From positions 62,001 to 126,000 of the forward strand of contig NZ_JAJCIA010000002.1 in the NCBI RefSeq assembly GCF_020554845.1: a stretch of 64,000 nt of DNA, in the 5' to 3' direction. This document shows, piece by piece, positions 52,115 to 60,810 of this stretch. The notes under the pieces were generated by a model, which saw nothing but the letters and a program-made list of their open reading frames with translations, was not told where the DNA came from and did no database searches. The stretch is from Blautia faecis. GTDB taxonomy: Bacteria; Bacillota; Clostridia; Lachnospirales; Lachnospiraceae. Numbering within the stretch: position 1 is the first letter of the stretch; the number at the start of each line of letters is the position of its first letter. Position numbers and translations under genes: made by a program.

Positions 52115-53560
52115 ATGAAAAGAATTCTTTTTGCAACATCAGAGGCAGTGCCTTTTATTAAGACCGGAGGATTGGCTGATGTAGCCGGCTCACTGCCGAA
52201 ATGCTTTGATAAACGTTATTTTGATATTCGCGTGATCTTACCGAAATATGCCTGCATGAAGCAGGAATGGAAAGATAAAATGGAATATGTCACACACTTC
52301 TACATGGATCTTGGATACAAGAACTGTTATGTAGGTATTCTTCAGATGGAGTATGATGGCATTAAGTTCTACTTTATAGATAATGAGTATTATTTCAGTG
52401 GACCGAAGCCATATGACAGTGCTCCGTGGGATCTGGAGAAATTTGCATTCTTCTCCAAGGCAGTGCTTTCCGTACTTCCGGTAATCGATTTCCGCCCGGA
52501 CATTATTCACTGCCATGACTGGCAGACAGGTCTTGTTCCGGTTTATCTGCACGACAGCTTCCAGCAGAATCAGTTTTTCTGGGGAATTAAGACCATCATG
52601 ACCATACATAACCTGAAATTCCAGGGTGTATATGATGTGAAGACAATCAAGGAGCTTACAGGACTTTCCGATTACTATTTTACACCGGATAAGCTGGAAG
52701 CATACAAGGATGGCAACTTCCTGAAGGGTGGTATTGTATTTGCAGATGCTGTTACTACAGTAAGTAATACATATGCAGATGAGATCAAGACACCGTTCTA
52801 TGGCGAAGGTCTGGACGGACTGCTCCGTGCACGCTCCAACAGTCTGCGTGGTATTGTAAATGGTATTGATTATAATGATTTTAATCCGGAGACAGATATT
52901 AATCTGTCAGCTCGTTATAATGCTACCACCTTCCGTAAGGAGAAGGTTAAGAATAAGATCCAGCTACAGAAAGATTTAGGACTTGAGCAGGATCCGAAGG
53001 CTATGATGATTGGTATTGTTTCCCGTCTGACAGATCAGAAGGGATTTGACCTGATCGCTTATATCATGGACGAGCTTTGTCAGGATAGTGTACAGATTGT
53101 AGCTCTTGGCACAGGAGATGAGCGCTATGAGAATATGTTCCGTCACTTTGACTGGAAATATCATGGCAAGGTTTCTGCACAGATTTATTACGATGAGAGC
53201 ATGTCTCACAGAATCTATGCAGCTTCTGATGCATTTCTGATGCCGTCATTGTTTGAGCCATGCGGTCTGAGCCAGCTGATGAGCCTTCGTTATGGTACTC
53301 TTCCAATCGTCAGAGAGACAGGTGGTCTGAAGGATACGGTAGAGCCTTACAATGAATTCGAAGGAACCGGAACCGGATTTTCATTCAGCAATTACAATGC
53401 ACATGAGATGCTTTCCACGATCCGCTATGCAGAGCACATTTACTATGACAAGAAGCGCGAATGGAATAAGATGGTAGACCGGGCTATGGCAAAGGATTTC
53501 TCATGGAGTAATTCCGCACGTCAGTATGAAGAGATGTACAACTGGCTGATCGGGGAATAA
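52115..53560 (+). CDS. glgA: Glycogen (starch) synthase
   Basis: A 481-residue GT5 glucosyltransferase using ADP-glucose. The KTGGLADV substrate motif is at about residue 15, DWQTGLVPVYL marks the N-domain, and the C-domain has GIVSRLTDQKGFDLI and the PSLFEPCGLSQLMSLRYGTLPIVRETGGL donor site. No other glg gene is adjacent; glycogen storage is common in sporulating clostridia. AAGGAGGG lies 10 nt before the ATG. Confidence 0.96.
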   Translation: MKRILFATSEAVPFIKTGGLADVAGSLPKCFDKRYFDIRVILPKYACMKQEWKDKMEYVTHFYMDLGYKNCYVGILQMEYDGIKFYFIDNEYYFSGPKPYDSAPWDLEKFAFFSKAVLSVLPVIDFRPDIIHCHDWQTGLVPVYLHDSFQQNQFFWGIKTIMTIHNLKFQGVYDVKTIKELTGLSDYYFTPDKLEAYKDGNFLKGGIVFADAVTTVSNTYADEIKTPFYGEGLDGLLRARSNSLRGIVNGIDYNDFNPETDINLSARYNATTFRKEKVKNKIQLQKDLGLEQDPKAMMIGIVSRLTDQKGFDLIAYIMDELCQDSVQIVALGTGDERYENMFRHFDWKYHGKVSAQIYYDESMSHRIYAASDAFLMPSLFEPCGLSQLMSLRYGTLPIVRETGGLKDTVEPYNEFEGTGTGFSFSNYNAHEMLSTIRYAEHIYYDKKREWNKMVDRAMAKDFSWSNSARQYEEMYNWLIGE

Positions 53561-53681
53561 TGATTCTGTAAGAAATATGCCATTTAAAGTACGGATATAG
53601 ATATATATGGTACATAATATATACGGTACATAATAAGATGAAATTCGGACATACTACTTTCTGTAAAGTGTCCGCCTCAGG

Positions 53682-53714
53682 ATACAGGAGAGATTAATTT
53701 TCTCCTGTATTTTG
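53682..53714 (+). terminator. Terminator of glgA
   Basis: ATACAGGAGA (53682-53691) pairs with TCTCCTGTAT (53701-53710) and is followed by TTTG. Confidence 0.8.
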
Positions 53715-53786
53715 TATATATGGACATTTGAAGGCTGTCGAAAACAAAGGTTCCATACTGTTGGTTTTCGCTACAGAAATATTTTA

Positions 53787-53930
53787 GTTACTGTTCACTG
53801 GTAACATTCCGCGAGGTGTTTTTTGTGAACGTAGTTCACAGAAAACCCGAGAAGTGCGGCGCGAAATCATGCAAATGCATGATTTCTGTGCATCGCGAAG
53901 CGCGTTGCTGTGAACGGAGTGAACAGTAAC
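53787..53930 (+). repeat. Family 2 MITE, complete copy with perfect 8-bp target duplication
   Basis: 144 bp. Perfect 13-bp terminal inverted repeats GTTACTGTTCACT (53787-53799) and AGTGAACAGTAAC (53918-53930), flanked by ATATTTTA on both sides (53779-53786 and 53931-53938). Inside are GTGAACGTAGTTCAC, the AATCATGC/GCATGATT hairpin and TCGCGAAGCGCG. It sits in the leader of the small coat-like gene at 53955. Confidence 0.95.
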
Positions 53931-53954
53931 ATATTTTAACAGGAGGCAGGTTAT

Positions 53955-54140
53955 ATGAACCAAATTTCAGAACTGGATCTACAGAATTTACGTCACCTGA
54001 TTGGCGGATTTGACACCACCCATTGTAAAATGGAGGAGTATGCAAGTAAGGCTACAGATGCCCAGGTAAAACAGTTTTTCCAGAAGTCTGCCCAGTCGGC
54101 AGTGGACTGCAAAAATCAGCTTATGCAGTATTTACAGTAG
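53955..54140 (+). CDS. Small spore coat-like protein
   Basis: A 61-residue helical protein (NQISELDLQNLRHLIGGFDT, KMEEYASKATDAQVKQFFQK, QSAVDCKNQLMQYL). It resembles the short CotF-like or coat-associated proteins of clostridia, encoded beside a second protein of the same type. ACAGGAGG lies 7 nt before the ATG. A family 2 MITE ends 24 bp upstream. The spore assignment comes from family resemblance and is not certain. Confidence 0.65.
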   Translation: MNQISELDLQNLRHLIGGFDTTHCKMEEYASKATDAQVKQFFQKSAQSAVDCKNQLMQYLQ

Positions 54141-54152
54141 GAGGTGCCGCAG

Positions 54153-54401
54153 ATGAATGAAAAAGTGATGGTAGCAGATACCCTTGCCGGAATTAACGGT
54201 GAACTGACCCGTTATGGGGAGATGATCCCTCAGACAGAGAATCCTCAGCTGAAACAAACCTTAAAACAGATGAGAAATCAGTGCGAGATGTCCCAGGAGG
54301 AGATTTACCAGATTGCCCGTGCAAGAGGCTATTATGTGCCGGCAGCTCAGGCAACAAGGGAAGAAGTGGATCATGTCAGAAGCGTGCTTAGCCAGGGATA
54401 A
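54153..54401 (+). CDS. CotF-like spore coat protein
   Basis: An 82-residue helical protein (EKVMVADTLAGINGELTRYG, NPQLKQTLKQMRNQCEMSQ, IYQIARARGYYVPAAQAT). The ending YYVPA followed by acidic residues is typical of the coat F family. AGGAGGTG is 7 nt before ATG 54153; an in-frame GTG at 54144 is part of that ribosome site. It is 12 bp after the other small coat-like gene and forms a pair with it. Confidence 0.75.
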   Translation: MNEKVMVADTLAGINGELTRYGEMIPQTENPQLKQTLKQMRNQCEMSQEEIYQIARARGYYVPAAQATREEVDHVRSVLSQG

Positions 54402-54411
54402 GAAGGGATAG

Positions 54412-54440
54412 TGTTACTGGTCACGGAGTGAACAGTAACC
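54412..54440. repeat. Family 2 right-end fragment
   Basis: GTTACTGGTCACGGAGTGAACAGTAAC-like sequence: the last bases ACGGAGTGAACAGTAAC are identical to the right end of the complete copies, but the rest of the element is absent. Confidence 0.6.
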
Positions 54441-54699
54441 GGGATAGTCAATAACATCCGGGTTGCAGGAAATAATTCTTGTAATTCCGGATGTTTTGCT
54501 ATATAGTAGAATTACTGACAGGAAAACGACAATAAAAAAGTCGTATACGATTCATTTCAAAATTTACCGGAGTTTTGTCTGTCTCCGGGTATACAAGAAT
54601 TTCACACCCGTATTCCGGGATGATTCCACCGGTGAAAATAACTTTACAGTTCGTTTGGCTTAACATGAAAAATAAAATTTTTATATGGCGAGTAGGGGC

Positions 54700-54728
54700 T
54701 TGACAAGTGAACTGATTTAAGATAGTAT
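54700..54728 (+). promoter_or_regulatory. Promoter of recA (distal)
   Basis: Perfect TTGACA (54700-54705), 17 bp, TAGTAT (54723-54728), with a LexA box just downstream. The recA start is 330 bp away because MITE sequence lies in the leader. Confidence 0.75.
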
Positions 54729-54742
54729 GTACTACAGAGAAG

Positions 54743-54756
54743 CGAACATAGGTTCG
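54743..54756. promoter_or_regulatory. LexA (SOS) box
   Basis: CGAACATAGGTTCG is a perfect match to the Gram-positive LexA/DinR consensus CGAAC-N4-GTTCG. It lies about 15 bp after the -10 of the recA promoter and should block transcription until SOS induction. Confidence 0.85.
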
Positions 54757-54781
54757 TATTTGCGCAAGCAAGAAGATCCTG

Positions 54782-54923
54782 GCTGCTGTTCACTGGTAAC
54801 GTTCCGCGAGGTGTTTTTGTGAACAAAGTTCACAGAAAACCCGAGAATTGCGGCGCGAAATCATGCTTTGCATGATTTCTGTGCATCGCGAAGCGCGTTA
54901 CTGTGAACGGAGTGAACAGTAAC
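54782..54923 (+). repeat. Family 2 MITE in the recA leader, with perfect 8-bp target duplication
   Basis: 142 bp from GCTGCTGTTCACT to AGTGAACAGTAAC, flanked by AGATCCTG on both sides (54774-54781 and 54924-54931). The body is nearly identical to the copy at 53787, with TTGCGGCGCGAAATCATGC in the core. It lies between the recA promoter/LexA box and the recA start. Confidence 0.95.
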
Positions 54924-54931
54924 AGATCCTG

Positions 54932-54985
54932 GCTGCTGTTCACGGATAAGGTTCTGCCAGGTGCCTTTTGTGAATGGTAACAGGT
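54932..54985 (+). repeat. Degenerate family 2 left half, in tandem
   Basis: Directly after the right-hand AGATCCTG, GCTGCTGTTCACGGATAAGG and GTGCCTTTTGTGAATGG resemble the left half of the MITE with many changes. It ends at GGTAACAGG. It looks like an older, decayed insertion at the same site. Confidence 0.5.
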
Positions 54986-55057
54986 TATACAGTCCGGTTA
55001 ATGATTACAGAAATTACTACGGACTTGTCTGATTATTAAGAATAGGAGATCGGAATA

Positions 55058-56134
55058 ATGATAAATGAAGAGAAGAAGAAAGCGCTGGAAGCGGCTCTTG
55101 GACATATTGAGAAGCAATATGGCAAGGGCTCTGTAATGAAACTGGGTGAGTCCAGTGCCAATATGCAGGTGGAGACTGTTCCTACCGGTTCCCTGAGCCT
55201 TGACATTGCACTTGGGGTAGGCGGTGTGCCGAAGGGACGTATTATAGAAATCTACGGACCAGAGTCCAGTGGTAAGACCACTGTTGCATTACATATGGTA
55301 GCCGAGGTTCAGAAAAGAGGCGGAATTGCCGGTTTTATCGATGCCGAGCATGCTCTTGACCCTGTATATGCGAAGAACATCGGCGTAGATATTGATAATC
55401 TTTACATTTCCCAGCCGGATAATGGTGAGCAGGCTCTGGAGATTACAGAGACCATGGTTCGTTCCGGTGCAGTTGACATTATCATCGTGGATTCCGTTGC
55501 AGCTCTGGTTCCCAAGGCAGAGATTGATGGTGACATGGGAGACAGTCATGTAGGTTTGCAGGCACGTCTGATGTCACAGGCACTTCGTAAGCTGACCGCT
55601 ATTATCAGTAAGTCTAACTGCGTTGTGATCTTTATCAACCAGCTCCGTGAGAAGGTTGGTGTTATGTTTGGTAACCCGGAGACAACTACTGGTGGACGTG
55701 CCCTTAAGTTCTATTCATCCATACGTCTTGATGTACGCCGTGTAGAGACATTGAAGCAGGGCGGCGAGATGGTTGGAAACCACACCAGGATCAAGGTTGT
55801 TAAGAATAAGGTTGCTCCGCCATTTAAGCAGGCTGAGTTTGATATTATGTTTGGTACCGGCATCTCCAAGGAAGGGGATATCCTTGATCTTGCTGCTGAG
55901 AATTCCATTGTGAATAAGAGCGGTGCATGGTATGCATACGAAGGAAATAAGATCGGCCAGGGACGTGAGAATGCTAAGCTGTTCCTGAAAGAGCATCCGG
56001 ACATCTGCGATGAGATTGAACGCAAGGTTCGTATCCATTATCACCTTCTTCCAGGTGAGGAAGAAGAGCAGCAGGATGTGAAGCAAGAAGAAACTACACC
56101 AGAATCTGACGCTCCGGCAGCAGAAGAGGAATAA
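55058..56134 (+). CDS. recA: Recombinase RecA
   Basis: A 358-residue recombinase: Walker [14 protein letters not shown] near residue 68, [45 protein letters not shown] (loop L2 region), and an acidic C-terminal tail. It drives strand exchange and LexA cleavage. AGGAGATCGG is upstream of the ATG. The SOS promoter and LexA box lie at 54700-54756. recX follows after 3 bp. Confidence 0.97.
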   Translation: MINEEKKKALEAALGHIEKQYGKGSVMKLGESSANMQVETVPTGSLSLDIALGVGGVPKGRIIEIYGPESSGKTTVALHMVAEVQKRGGIAGFIDAEHALDPVYAKNIGVDIDNLYISQPDNGEQALEITETMVRSGAVDIIIVDSVAALVPKAEIDGDMGDSHVGLQARLMSQALRKLTAIISKSNCVVIFINQLREKVGVMFGNPETTTGGRALKFYSSIRLDVRRVETLKQGGEMVGNHTRIKVVKNKVAPPFKQAEFDIMFGTGISKEGDILDLAAENSIVNKSGAWYAYEGNKIGQGRENAKLFLKEHPDICDEIERKVRIHYHLLPGEEEEQQDVKQEETTPESDAPAAEEE

Positions 56135-56137
56135 AAT

Positions 56138-56626
56138 ATGGCGGTTACACCTGAAGAGCAAAAGAATGCCAGAAGAAAGGCAATGCTTCTTCTGGAGCAT
56201 ATGGACCGTACAGAGAAAGGCCTGTCTGACCGGCTGCGTCAGGCAGGCTTTTCAGCAGAAGCCACAGAGGATGCCATGAACTATGTGCGTTCCTATGGGT
56301 ATCTGAACGATTACCGCTATGCCATGAATTATATTTCCTTCCGCATGGGAACCAAGAGCCGTCAGAAGATTCTCCAGGAGCTTTCCGGGAAAGGAATTGA
56401 CCGCGAGACTGCCCTTGCAGCCTGGGAAGAGGCAGCAGAGATTGAAGAGCCAGATGAACTGGCCATTCTCCGCGTTGCAGTAGAGAAGAAGTGCCAGCCA
56501 GATACTGTTCTGGATGAAAAAGGAATGCGCAGACTCCAGGGATTTCTTCAGAGAAGAGGTTTTTCCTATGGGGACATATCCCATGTACTTGAAGAGATGA
56601 ATATTACCTGTGAGAGGAATTTTTAA
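56138..56626 (+). CDS. recX: Regulatory protein RecX
   Basis: A 162-residue three-helix-repeat protein that modulates RecA filaments. Typical stretches are ARRKAMLLLEHMDRTEKGLSDRL, YVRSYGYLNDYRYAMNYI, KSRQKILQELSGKGI and RRLQGFLQRRGFSYGDISHVL. It begins 3 bp after recA and is in the same SOS operon. Confidence 0.92.
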   Translation: MAVTPEEQKNARRKAMLLLEHMDRTEKGLSDRLRQAGFSAEATEDAMNYVRSYGYLNDYRYAMNYISFRMGTKSRQKILQELSGKGIDRETALAAWEEAAEIEEPDELAILRVAVEKKCQPDTVLDEKGMRRLQGFLQRRGFSYGDISHVLEEMNITCERNF

Positions 56627-56698
56627 CAAAATTCAGCTGTTCAGTACTTTCACAGGAACCCTTGACGAAATATAAATTTCATTTTTGTGTAGAAAAAC

Positions 56699-56727
56699 TT
56701 GACATAATTCTAAAAAAAAGATAAACT
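56699..56727 (+). promoter_or_regulatory. Promoter of rny
   Basis: Perfect TTGACA (56699-56704), 17 bp, TAAACT (56722-56727), 50 bp before the GTG start of rny. Confidence 0.8.
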
Positions 56728-56777
56728 TGTATTGTTGTGATTGCACAATGAAAACTAAATATTGAGGAGGTGCTCCT

Positions 56778-58334
56778 GTGACAACAATTATTGTTGCAGT
56801 TGTCGCTGTAGTAGCCACTCTACTGATTGCAGTTCCTATTACTAGTAAAGTTTCTGTGGATAACAAAGTTAAGAAAGACGCAGAAACGATTGGGTCAGCT
56901 GAAGAAAAGGCCAGAGGCATCATTGATGAAGCCTTAAAAGCGGCCGAAACAAAGAAACGTGAAACTTTATTGGAAGTAAAGGAAGAATCTCTCCGTACAA
57001 AGAACGAACTGGAGAAGGAAACCAAGGAACGTAGAAACGAACTGCAGAAATATGAGAAGCGTGTCTTATCGAAGGAAGAAACCGTTGATAAGAAAGCTGA
57101 AGCAGTTGAGAAGCGCGAGGCAGAGTGCACAGCGAGATTTGCTGAATTGCAGAAGAAAGAAAAGAGAGTAGATGAACTCGAGCTGAAAGGAGTACAGGAA
57201 CTGGAACGTGTTTCCGGTCTGACCTCCGAACAGGCAAAAGAAGAATTGCTCAGATCTGTGGAAGACGATGTTAAAGTTGATGTTGCCAGACTTTACAAGG
57301 AACTTGAGAGCCAGGCGAAGGAAGAGGCAGGAAAGAAAGCCAAGGAATATGTGGTAAATGCCATTCAGAAATGTGCGGTAGACCATGTTGCCGAGACTAC
57401 TATTTCCGTAGTGCAGCTTCCAAGCGATGAGATGAAGGGACGTATTATCGGACGTGAGGGACGTAATATCCGTACTATGGAGACCCTGACAGGTGTAGAC
57501 CTTATCATTGATGATACTCCTGAGGCAGTAGTTCTCTCATCATTTGATCCTATCAGACGTGAAGTGGCAAGAGTAGCACTTGAGAAACTGATCGTAGATG
57601 GACGTATCCATCCGGCCAGAATCGAGGAAATGGTTGAGAAGGCACAGAAAGAAGTTGAAACTCAGATCCGCGAGGATGGCGAGAATGCAGCTATGGATGT
57701 TGGAGTTCATGGTATTCATCCAGAGCTTCTGAAACTTCTTGGACGTATGAAATTCCGTTCAAGTTATGGACAGAATGCGCTGAAGCATTCTATTGAAGTA
57801 GCACAGCTTTCCGGTCTGCTTGCCGGTGAAATTGGTGTAGACGTGCGCATGGCGAAACGTGCCGGTCTGCTTCATGATATCGGTAAATCTATTGACCATG
57901 AAGTTGAGGGATCCCATATTGAGATTGGTGTAAACCTTTGTAAGAAATATAAGGAATCACCTATTGTGATCAATGCGGTAGCAGCACACCACGGTGATGT
58001 GGAGCCAGAGAGCCTTATTGCCTGTATCGTGCAGGCAGCAGATGCGATTTCCGCGGCGCGTCCAGGTGCCAGAAGAGAGACACTGGAGACTTATACCAAC
58101 AGACTGAAGCAGCTTGAGGATATTACCAATCAGTTCAAGGGGGTTGAGAAATCCTTTGCAATCCAGGCTGGTAGAGAAATCCGTGTTATGGTAGTTCCTG
58201 AGCATGTGAATGATTCTGAGATGGTACTTCTCGCAAGAGACATAGCGAAGCAGATTGAGGCTGAGCTTGAGTATCCGGGTCAGATCAAAGTCAATGTGAT
58301 CCGCGAGAGCAGAGCTGTTGATTATGCCAAATAA
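56778..58334 (+). CDS. rny: Ribonuclease Y
   Basis: A 518-residue membrane-anchored endoribonuclease that starts mRNA decay. It has an N-terminal TM ([18 protein letters not shown]), a long charged coiled coil (about residues 30-200), a KH domain ([23 protein letters not shown]) and an HD domain ([18 protein letters not shown]). GTG start at 56778 behind GGAGGTG. It has its own promoter and a strong terminator. Confidence 0.96.
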   Translation: MTTIIVAVVAVVATLLIAVPITSKVSVDNKVKKDAETIGSAEEKARGIIDEALKAAETKKRETLLEVKEESLRTKNELEKETKERRNELQKYEKRVLSKEETVDKKAEAVEKREAECTARFAELQKKEKRVDELELKGVQELERVSGLTSEQAKEELLRSVEDDVKVDVARLYKELESQAKEEAGKKAKEYVVNAIQKCAVDHVAETTISVVQLPSDEMKGRIIGREGRNIRTMETLTGVDLIIDDTPEAVVLSSFDPIRREVARVALEKLIVDGRIHPARIEEMVEKAQKEVETQIREDGENAAMDVGVHGIHPELLKLLGRMKFRSSYGQNALKHSIEVAQLSGLLAGEIGVDVRMAKRAGLLHDIGKSIDHEVEGSHIEIGVNLCKKYKESPIVINAVAAHHGDVEPESLIACIVQAADAISAARPGARRETLETYTNRLKQLEDITNQFKGVEKSFAIQAGREIRVMVVPEHVNDSEMVLLARDIAKQIEAELEYPGQIKVNVIRESRAVDYAK

Positions 58335-58363
58335 TCGGAGTTAATTTACATTAAGAAATATTA

Positions 58364-58417
58364 AGAAACCGCTTCCGCATTTTTCATACTATATGAAGGA
58401 TGCGGAGGCGGTTTTTA
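58364..58417 (+). terminator. Terminator of rny
   Basis: AAACCGCTTCCGCAT (58366-58380) pairs with ATGCGGAGGCGGTTT (58400-58414), with TTCATA/TATGAA pairing further in. A T run follows. Confidence 0.88.
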
Positions 58418-58549
58418 TTATGAAAGTCCCGGACGGCAGCCATGAACGAGCTATGCTTGCATGGGCTGATTCATGGAAAATCAAAAAGAATTTTTTTATG
58501 TAATTCATAATCAAATCATCGCTTGCGTACAATGGTACAGGGTGAATAT

Positions 58550-59152
58550 ATGGAAAATTTACTCAGTATCAAAAAGAAAAGTTTTTTTCCAGGACTGACT
58601 TTGCTGCTTGCAGGATTTCTTGCAGGAATGCTGATCCCGAACTTTATATACCGTTTTTCCTGGAAGCAGCAGGCATTTTCCGCAGTGTACCTTTTGGAAA
58701 CCTATGGGAAAACAGAAGCAGGAGGAATCGATTATCTTTTGCAGATTCTCTGGATGCGCGGTGGGATTTTTTTCCTTTCTCTAATCTGTGGTTTTACTGT
58801 ATTTGGAGTCCCTATGGCAATTATGGCGATGCTTTTTACCGGAATTGGACTGGGAATCGTATTTTCCATGTCTATTCTGCAGTTCGGACTTACCGGAGGC
58901 GCAGTTGCCGTAGCACTTCTTTTTCCGCATTATCTGATCTATCTGCCATTATGGGATTCGGTGTATCAGATGGTCTACAGGGAATCTATGGGAATCTGGC
59001 GCAATCATGGAATTTTTCCACAGAAAGTAAGCGCTTATCTCCTGAAAGTGCTCTTATATACAGCTTTATACGGTGTGGGAATTCTTTTGGAATGGCGTGT
59101 AAATCCATGGATTTTAAACAAAATTCTGGATTTTTCGAAATTTTTTGAATGA
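58550..59152 (+). CDS. spoIIM: Stage II sporulation protein M-like
   Basis: A 200-residue membrane protein with five hydrophobic segments (FFPGLTLLLAGFLAGML, GIFFLSLICGFTVFGVP, GLTGGAVAVALLFPHYLIYLPL, a C-terminal pair). Length and the FPHYLIYLP segment match SpoIIM, part of the DMP complex that digests septal peptidoglycan during engulfment. ATG 58550 follows AGGGTGA; an ATG at 58523 adds nine residues. Confidence 0.85.
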   Translation: MENLLSIKKKSFFPGLTLLLAGFLAGMLIPNFIYRFSWKQQAFSAVYLLETYGKTEAGGIDYLLQILWMRGGIFFLSLICGFTVFGVPMAIMAMLFTGIGLGIVFSMSILQFGLTGGAVAVALLFPHYLIYLPLWDSVYQMVYRESMGIWRNHGIFPQKVSAYLLKVLLYTALYGVGILLEWRVNPWILNKILDFSKFFE

Positions 59153-59263
59153 GAATAATATGAAAAATACAAGATATAGTATTGGTTACCATAAAAGCGA
59201 CGCTATTTTGTAAAATGGGCAAAAAAAGCTTGTTTTTATACGATTTTTGGCCGAAAAAAAGGT

Positions 59264-59292
59264 TTGATTTTATGTCAATTACAAAGTATAAT
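59264..59292 (+). promoter_or_regulatory. Promoter upstream of xerD
   Basis: TTGATT (59264-59269), 17 bp, TATAAT (59287-59292). The xerD start is 240 bp downstream; the leader holds family 1 repeat sequence. Confidence 0.7.
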
Positions 59293-59382
59293 ACAAATAC
59301 ATTTTAAGATCAGTTATTGTGGGGAGGTAGCCCGTTCCTGCAATAAAGCGTGAAAGAGCAAATGCAATGGACAATAGGAATT

Positions 59383-59470
59383 CCGGGCGAAATCTCCCAC
59401 AAATTGTGACGCACATCTTACAGAAAGCCTTTTTCAAACACGCTCCAGAATCTTTTTCAAACATGGTCTA
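59383..59470. repeat. Family 1 right-end fragment with a second tip
   Basis: 59383-59445 matches the right half of the full element at 49164-49325 almost base for base (GGGCGAAATCTCCCACAAAT to TTTTTCAAACACGCTC). A second, changed tip (TTTTTCAAACATGGTC, followed by TA) follows in the same direction. Confidence 0.75.
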
Positions 59471-59533
59471 AAGCAGTATGATCATGGACTATATGAAATG
59501 AATTTATAACAAAAGAGACAGGAAGTAAACAAT

Positions 59534-60415
59534 ATGGAACAGGAAATACGCGAGTTTATTGAATACTTACATAATACGAAAAAAACATCCCAGAATACAG
59601 AGGTTTCCTATCAGCGGGATCTGAACAAGATGGCTGCATACCTGGAAATGAAGGGGATTATGAAAGCGGAAGATGTCCGTGAATTTGATCTTATGGGATA
59701 CATGGATTATATGGAGAAAGAGAACTTCGCGTCATCCACTATTTCAAGAAGTGTTGCTTCCATGCGTGCTTTTTTTCAACACATGTTTGCACTTAGGAAG
59801 ATGGAAGAGAACCCCACAGATAATCTGAAATCTCCAAAGGTAGAGAAGAAGCTTCCGGAGATTCTCAGTATTCAGGAAGTTGACGATCTTTTGAAGCAGC
59901 CAGATCTGACTACGCCTAAGGGAATTCGGGATAAGGCTATGTTAGAGCTTTTATATGCCACTGGTATGCGTGTCAGCGAACTGATCCATCTGGAGACCAC
60001 AGATGTAAACCTTCAGCTTGGCTATGTGGTTTGCCAGGAGAATAAAGAGCGTATCATTCCGATTGGAAATGTAAGCAAGGAAGCGTTGAATCTTTATCTT
60101 GAAGAGGGACGTAAGGTATTTGTGAAAGATGATTCAGAGCATGCGCTGTTCACAAATTGCTCCGGTAAGGCCATGAGCCGTCAGGGATTCTGGAAAATGC
60201 TGAAAGGCTATGCCCAGGAGGCTGGAATTCACAGAGATATTACGCCACATACATTGAGACATTCTTTTGCAGTACATATGCTGCAGAATGGAGCAGACAT
60301 CCGAAGCGTCCAGGAAATGCTGGGACATTCCGATATTTCTACGACTCAGGTATATTTAAGCATGAATATTAACCGGATGCGAGATGTGTATATGAAAGCA
60401 CATCCAAGACATTGA
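59534..60415 (+). CDS. xerD: Tyrosine recombinase XerD-like
   Basis: A 293-residue site-specific recombinase, probably resolving chromosome dimers at dif. It has an N-terminal SAM-like domain and a catalytic domain with R in LLYATGMRVSELIHLE, HxxR in PHTLRHSFAVHML, H in MLGHSDISTTQVYLS, and the nucleophilic Y in that same stretch. No phage or integron context is seen. It could also be XerC; naming rests on general similarity. Confidence 0.9.
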   Translation: MEQEIREFIEYLHNTKKTSQNTEVSYQRDLNKMAAYLEMKGIMKAEDVREFDLMGYMDYMEKENFASSTISRSVASMRAFFQHMFALRKMEENPTDNLKSPKVEKKLPEILSIQEVDDLLKQPDLTTPKGIRDKAMLELLYATGMRVSELIHLETTDVNLQLGYVVCQENKERIIPIGNVSKEALNLYLEEGRKVFVKDDSEHALFTNCSGKAMSRQGFWKMLKGYAQEAGIHRDITPHTLRHSFAVHMLQNGADIRSVQEMLGHSDISTTQVYLSMNINRMRDVYMKAHPRH

Positions 60416-60436
60416 GAAGATCGAATAAGATGATAA

Positions 60437-60470
60437 CTGTCCATGGGAGAGACCTGTGGGCAGTTTTTTA
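60437..60470 (+). terminator. Terminator of xerD
   Basis: CTGTCC and GGGCAG pair (one G-U) around an 18-nt loop and are followed by TTTTTT. The T run is also the start of the next hairpin. Confidence 0.6.
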
Positions 60471-60511
60471 TGTAATAGGAAATTCCGTTGGAATTTCCTA
60501 TTACATAAAAA
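60465..60511. repeat. Perfect 22-bp hairpin
   Basis: 60465-60486 (TTTTTATGTAATAGGAAATT and CC) pairs without a mismatch with 60490-60511 around the loop GTT. The sequence TTTTTTATGTAAT recurs at 60602-60614, bounding the GC-rich segment between. Confidence 0.8.
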
Positions 60512-60601
60512 GCCCTACCGGGCAGGATCGCACTGCGGCGGAAAGGTAGTTGTCGCTCGAGGCGACCCGCCGCAGGCGGAGAAGCCTGCAAGCAGGATTC
60601 T
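60512..60601. other. GC-rich structured segment
   Basis: A GC-rich island in AT-rich DNA. TGCGGCGG (60534-60541) pairs with CCGCCGCA (60567-60574), enclosing GTCGC/GCGAC (60552-60556 with 60562-60566) and a one-sided 10-nt bulge. CCTG/CAGG (60585-60596) follows. It is bounded on both sides by TTTTTTATGTAAT-type sequence. It may be a repeat element or a small structured RNA; I find no ORF of note. Confidence 0.5.
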
Positions 60602-60686
60602 TTTTTATGTAATGAAAATTCTGCAAAGTAAGATTCTTTCTTGTATTATAAAAATGTTTGACCGAAAATTCTATCGAAAGATATTA

Positions 60687-60810
60687 GAGCGTGTCTGAAA
60701 AATCTCCCGCATTCCGAAATCAGAATACAGGAGATAAATAAATTTTATTTTTGAAAATATACCGCAAAGTGGGGCGTGTAGATTGCGGAAATGATTTTTC
60801 AAACAGGCGC
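60687..60810 (-). repeat. Family 1 MITE, 124-bp copy flanked by TA
   Basis: GAGCGTGTCTGAAAAATC at the left and GATTTTTCAAACAGGCGC at the right form terminal inverted repeats, with TA on both sides (60685-60686 and 60811-60812). The right portion ACCGCAAAGTGGGGCGTG... is the reverse of the left half of the copy at 49164. The aroF stop codon TAG is formed by the TA and the first base of the element. Confidence 0.8.

Noticed and set aside
53787..54923. Family 2 repeats as CRISPR or as an integron array
   Set aside because: Copies are scattered, have target duplications and no regular spacers, and no cas or integrase genes accompany them.
59534..60415. XerD-like recombinase as part of a mobile element or as the mover of the MITEs
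   Set aside because: The gene has housekeeping Xer features, no cargo or attachment sites nearby, and tyrosine recombinases do not make 8-bp target duplications of the kind seen.
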